From NCBI GenBank assembly GCA_003021725.1, contig PXRA01000076.1, positions 52,749 to 116,748 of the forward strand: a stretch of 64,000 nt of DNA, given 5' to 3'. The notes under the pieces are model-generated. The model was not told where the DNA came from and did not search any database. It saw only the letters and a list, made by a program, of their open reading frames with translations. The DNA is from Halobacteriales archaeon QH_8_64_26. GTDB taxonomy: Archaea; Halobacteriota; Halobacteria; Halobacteriales; Halococcaceae. Below, in pieces: positions 61,942-64,000 of the stretch (its first letter is position 1; each line of letters starts with the position of its first letter). The position numbers and the translations under genes are program-made.

Positions 61942-62508
61942 ATGGACGAACAGTCCCGACCAGAGGCGCTCCGGGAGTCCCTCTGGGCGCTCGATCGACA
62001 GACGCGGCGGGCGATCGGTATGGACCCGACCGCGCTTCTCGATCGCTCGCAACTGACTCCTGAAGAGCGCGAACTCGCCGACCGGTTCGCGAGCGACGGG
62101 GGCCAGCGGCCAAGCGAGGACAGGGGGGCAACCGACGTCGAGGACACCCGGGATCCGGGCGCGAGCGAGGCGATGGACGCCGGTGCCGGCCACGACGGCG
62201 ATGGCGGCGACGGCGATGACGAGGGGAGTGCCTTCGATGTCGATGGCTACGGCCTCCGGAACAAGGTCGGCCTCGTACTCGGACCGCTGCTGTTCGCAGC
62301 GATCCTGCTGGCACCGAGCCCCAGGGGCTCTCGCCGGCCGGCCAGGCCGTCGGCGCGACGACCGCCTGGGTCGCGACCTGGTGGATCACCGAGGCGATCC
62401 CGATCCCCGCGACCTCCCTGCTACCGGTCGTCCTCTTCCCGGCGACCGGCGCTATCGACGTCGACGCGACGACCGCTCCCTATGCCAGTACCTACATCTT
62501 CCTGTTTC
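61942..62508 (+). pseudogene. SLC13/DASS-type anion symporter 5' remnant
   Basis: Frame shift near 62315, then GLSPAGQAVGATTAWVATWWITEAIPIPATSLLPVVLFPATGAIDVDATTAPYASTYIFLF and abrupt end. Confidence 0.75.
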
Positions 62509-63154
62509 GCTGGGACCTGCATCGCCGCATCGCGCCCTCGGGGCGATCGTCGCGGTGCTCACCCTCGGGTACACCCTCTTTCTGGTGCCCGTCGGCACGC
62601 TCATGGACGCGCGGGGCGAGCGATCGGTGTTGCTCGTTGGCCTCACCCTGCTCGCGGTCGGCGCGGGCGCGGTCACCGTAGCCCCCTCCTATCCCGCCGT
62701 CCTCGCGGTCGTTATCGCTCTCAGCGCGGCCTATGCGAGCGCGATGCCAGGGACGAACAAGGCGATCTTAGAAGCGTCGGGGCTCCACACCGGAACTTCG
62801 CGCTCGGGATCAAGCAGGTCGGGGTCACCGCGGGCAGTGCGATCAGCGCAGTGGTCGTCACCGGGCTCGCGGGTTCCTGGAGCGAGGGCTTCCTCGCGAT
62901 CGCGGGTTTCGCGATTACCGTGAGCACCCTCTTTTTCCCTCGCCTATCGCTCCCGGCGTCCCGGAGGCCGGGCAGCCAGTGAGAGAGCCGACGCGGGGAC
63001 CAACGGTCCAGGGACGAACGATCGAGCGAGCGAGGCCGAGCCGACGGAACGGAACCCGGCGGGAGAGACGAGCGAACCCGCTCGGAGGGTCGAACCGATC
63101 GATACCACGAACGAAAACGGAGAGCTATGGGAAGGTCGGGAGATCGAGGCGTGA
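62509..63154 (+). pseudogene. MFS transporter 3' remnant
   Basis: GAIVAVLTLGYTLFLVPVGTLMDARGERSVLLVGLTLLAVGAGAVTVAPSYPAVLAVVIALSAAYASAMPGTNKAI / (shift) RNFALGIKQVGVTAGSAISAVVVTG / (shift) YRSRRPGGRAASER... Confidence 0.75.
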
Positions 63155-63375
63155 GGGGGACGACCACTACACTTAAACGCACCGGATGGCACGGAGCCAG
63201 ATTTATACCGGGCAATCATCATCCATGACATGGATTAGCCTGACAGAAAGCGTGGGATCGATGCCGGTGGTGTAGCGGATGCCGGGCGGCGGCCGTCGAT
63301 CCCCTGCGCGAAGGCGAAAGCGCACCGATGAAAACGAGCACGAACGCACCGAACGACTGGAACACACGGCACGAA

Positions 63376-63397
63376 TGTGTTAAGTACACACAACACA
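63376..63397. promoter_or_regulatory. Inverted repeat upstream of BCCT transporter
   Basis: TGTGTT-aagtacacac-AACACA, followed by TATA-like gtatactaag. Confidence 0.35.
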
Positions 63398-63461
63398 ATG
63401 TATACTAAGCACATGTGCGAAGCACACGAAACCGGAGACGAGTACAGCACGGAGGAACACC

Positions 63462-64000
63462 ATGTCTGAAGCCGAGGCTGATGATACGGAACAGGCGGGC
63501 GAGATGTCGGACGGGCTCCAAGTGGAACTGTTCCATCCGGAATCCGATCGATCGGTCGGCGATACCAACAAGGTCTTACTGGGCGGGCGGTTCGACATAC
63601 ACCCCGTCGTTTTCCCCGGCGCGATAGCCCTCATCGCGGTGTTCGTCGCGGTCGTCTTCCTGTTGGGCGGCCAGGCCGAAGCCGCCTTCGCGGGGACCAA
63701 GTCCTTTATCGAATCAACGTTCGGTTGGTTCTACCTCCTAGCGGTGAACGTTTTCCTGATCACGATCCTGTACTTCGCCTTCAGCAAGTACGGATCGATC
63801 AGGATCGGCGGTGTAGAAGCCGAAAAGGAATTCAACAACCTCTCGTGGATGGCGATGCTCTTTAGCGCCGGCATGGGGATCGGCCTCATGTTCTTCAGCG
63901 TCAGCGAACCGCTGTACTACTTCAGCAACCCGCCGGCCTTCTTCGGTGCCGAAGCCGGGACGGCGGCGGCAGGGACCGCGGCGCTGGCACAGACCTTCTT
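63462..64000 (+). CDS. BCCT family (betaine/carnitine/choline) transporter, truncated by window end
   Basis: MAMLFSAGMGIGLMFFSVSEPLYYFSNPP. Confidence 0.93.
   Translation, partial: MSEAEADDTEQAGEMSDGLQVELFHPESDRSVGDTNKVLLGGRFDIHPVVFPGAIALIAVFVAVVFLLGGQAEAAFAGTKSFIESTFGWFYLLAVNVFLITILYFAFSKYGSIRIGGVEAEKEFNNLSWMAMLFSAGMGIGLMFFSVSEPLYYFSNPPAFFGAEAGTAAAGTAALAQTF

Noticed and set aside
1-64000. CRISPR arrays, rRNA operons, intact IS elements or integrases
   Set aside because: No regularly spaced repeats, rRNA-like stretches or transposase/integrase motifs were seen

Overview
This is a 64 kb high-GC haloarchaeal chromosomal window (acidic proteins, Tat lipoproteins, TFB and HTH_10/bat-type regulators, aIF2-beta, Hef, XPB/Bax1). 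Most of it is ordinary housekeeping and metabolic content: cell-surface glycosylation genes, DNA repair, phytoene/squalene synthase, tRNA-Phe, ArsA, MsrA, eIF2-beta, MptD, grpE/dnaK/dnaJ, multicopper oxidase, persulfide dioxygenase-like protein, and a BCCT transporter cut by the window end. The stretch at about 11.1-24.0 kb is a defence island. It holds (i) a decayed MjaI-family (CTAG-type) restriction gene with three lesions I could locate at base level, next to an intact CTAG-type methyltransferase; (ii) a second, 5'-truncated and motif-damaged methyltransferase copy; (iii) VapBC-like remnants; and (iv) a four-gene locus: a large nuclease-methyltransferase fusion (Eco57I/type IIG-like) divergent from an overlapping operon of SNF2 helicase, Cys-rich zinc-knuckle protein and degenerate Mrr-like protein. 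I consider (iv) the best candidate for an under-described system. Several other genes carry frameshifts: SNF2 helicase C-terminus, SBP56, a zinc alcohol dehydrogenase, and a chimeric SLC13/MFS transporter remnant. No CRISPR array, rRNA or intact IS element was seen. Family calls come from reading protein motifs without database searches.
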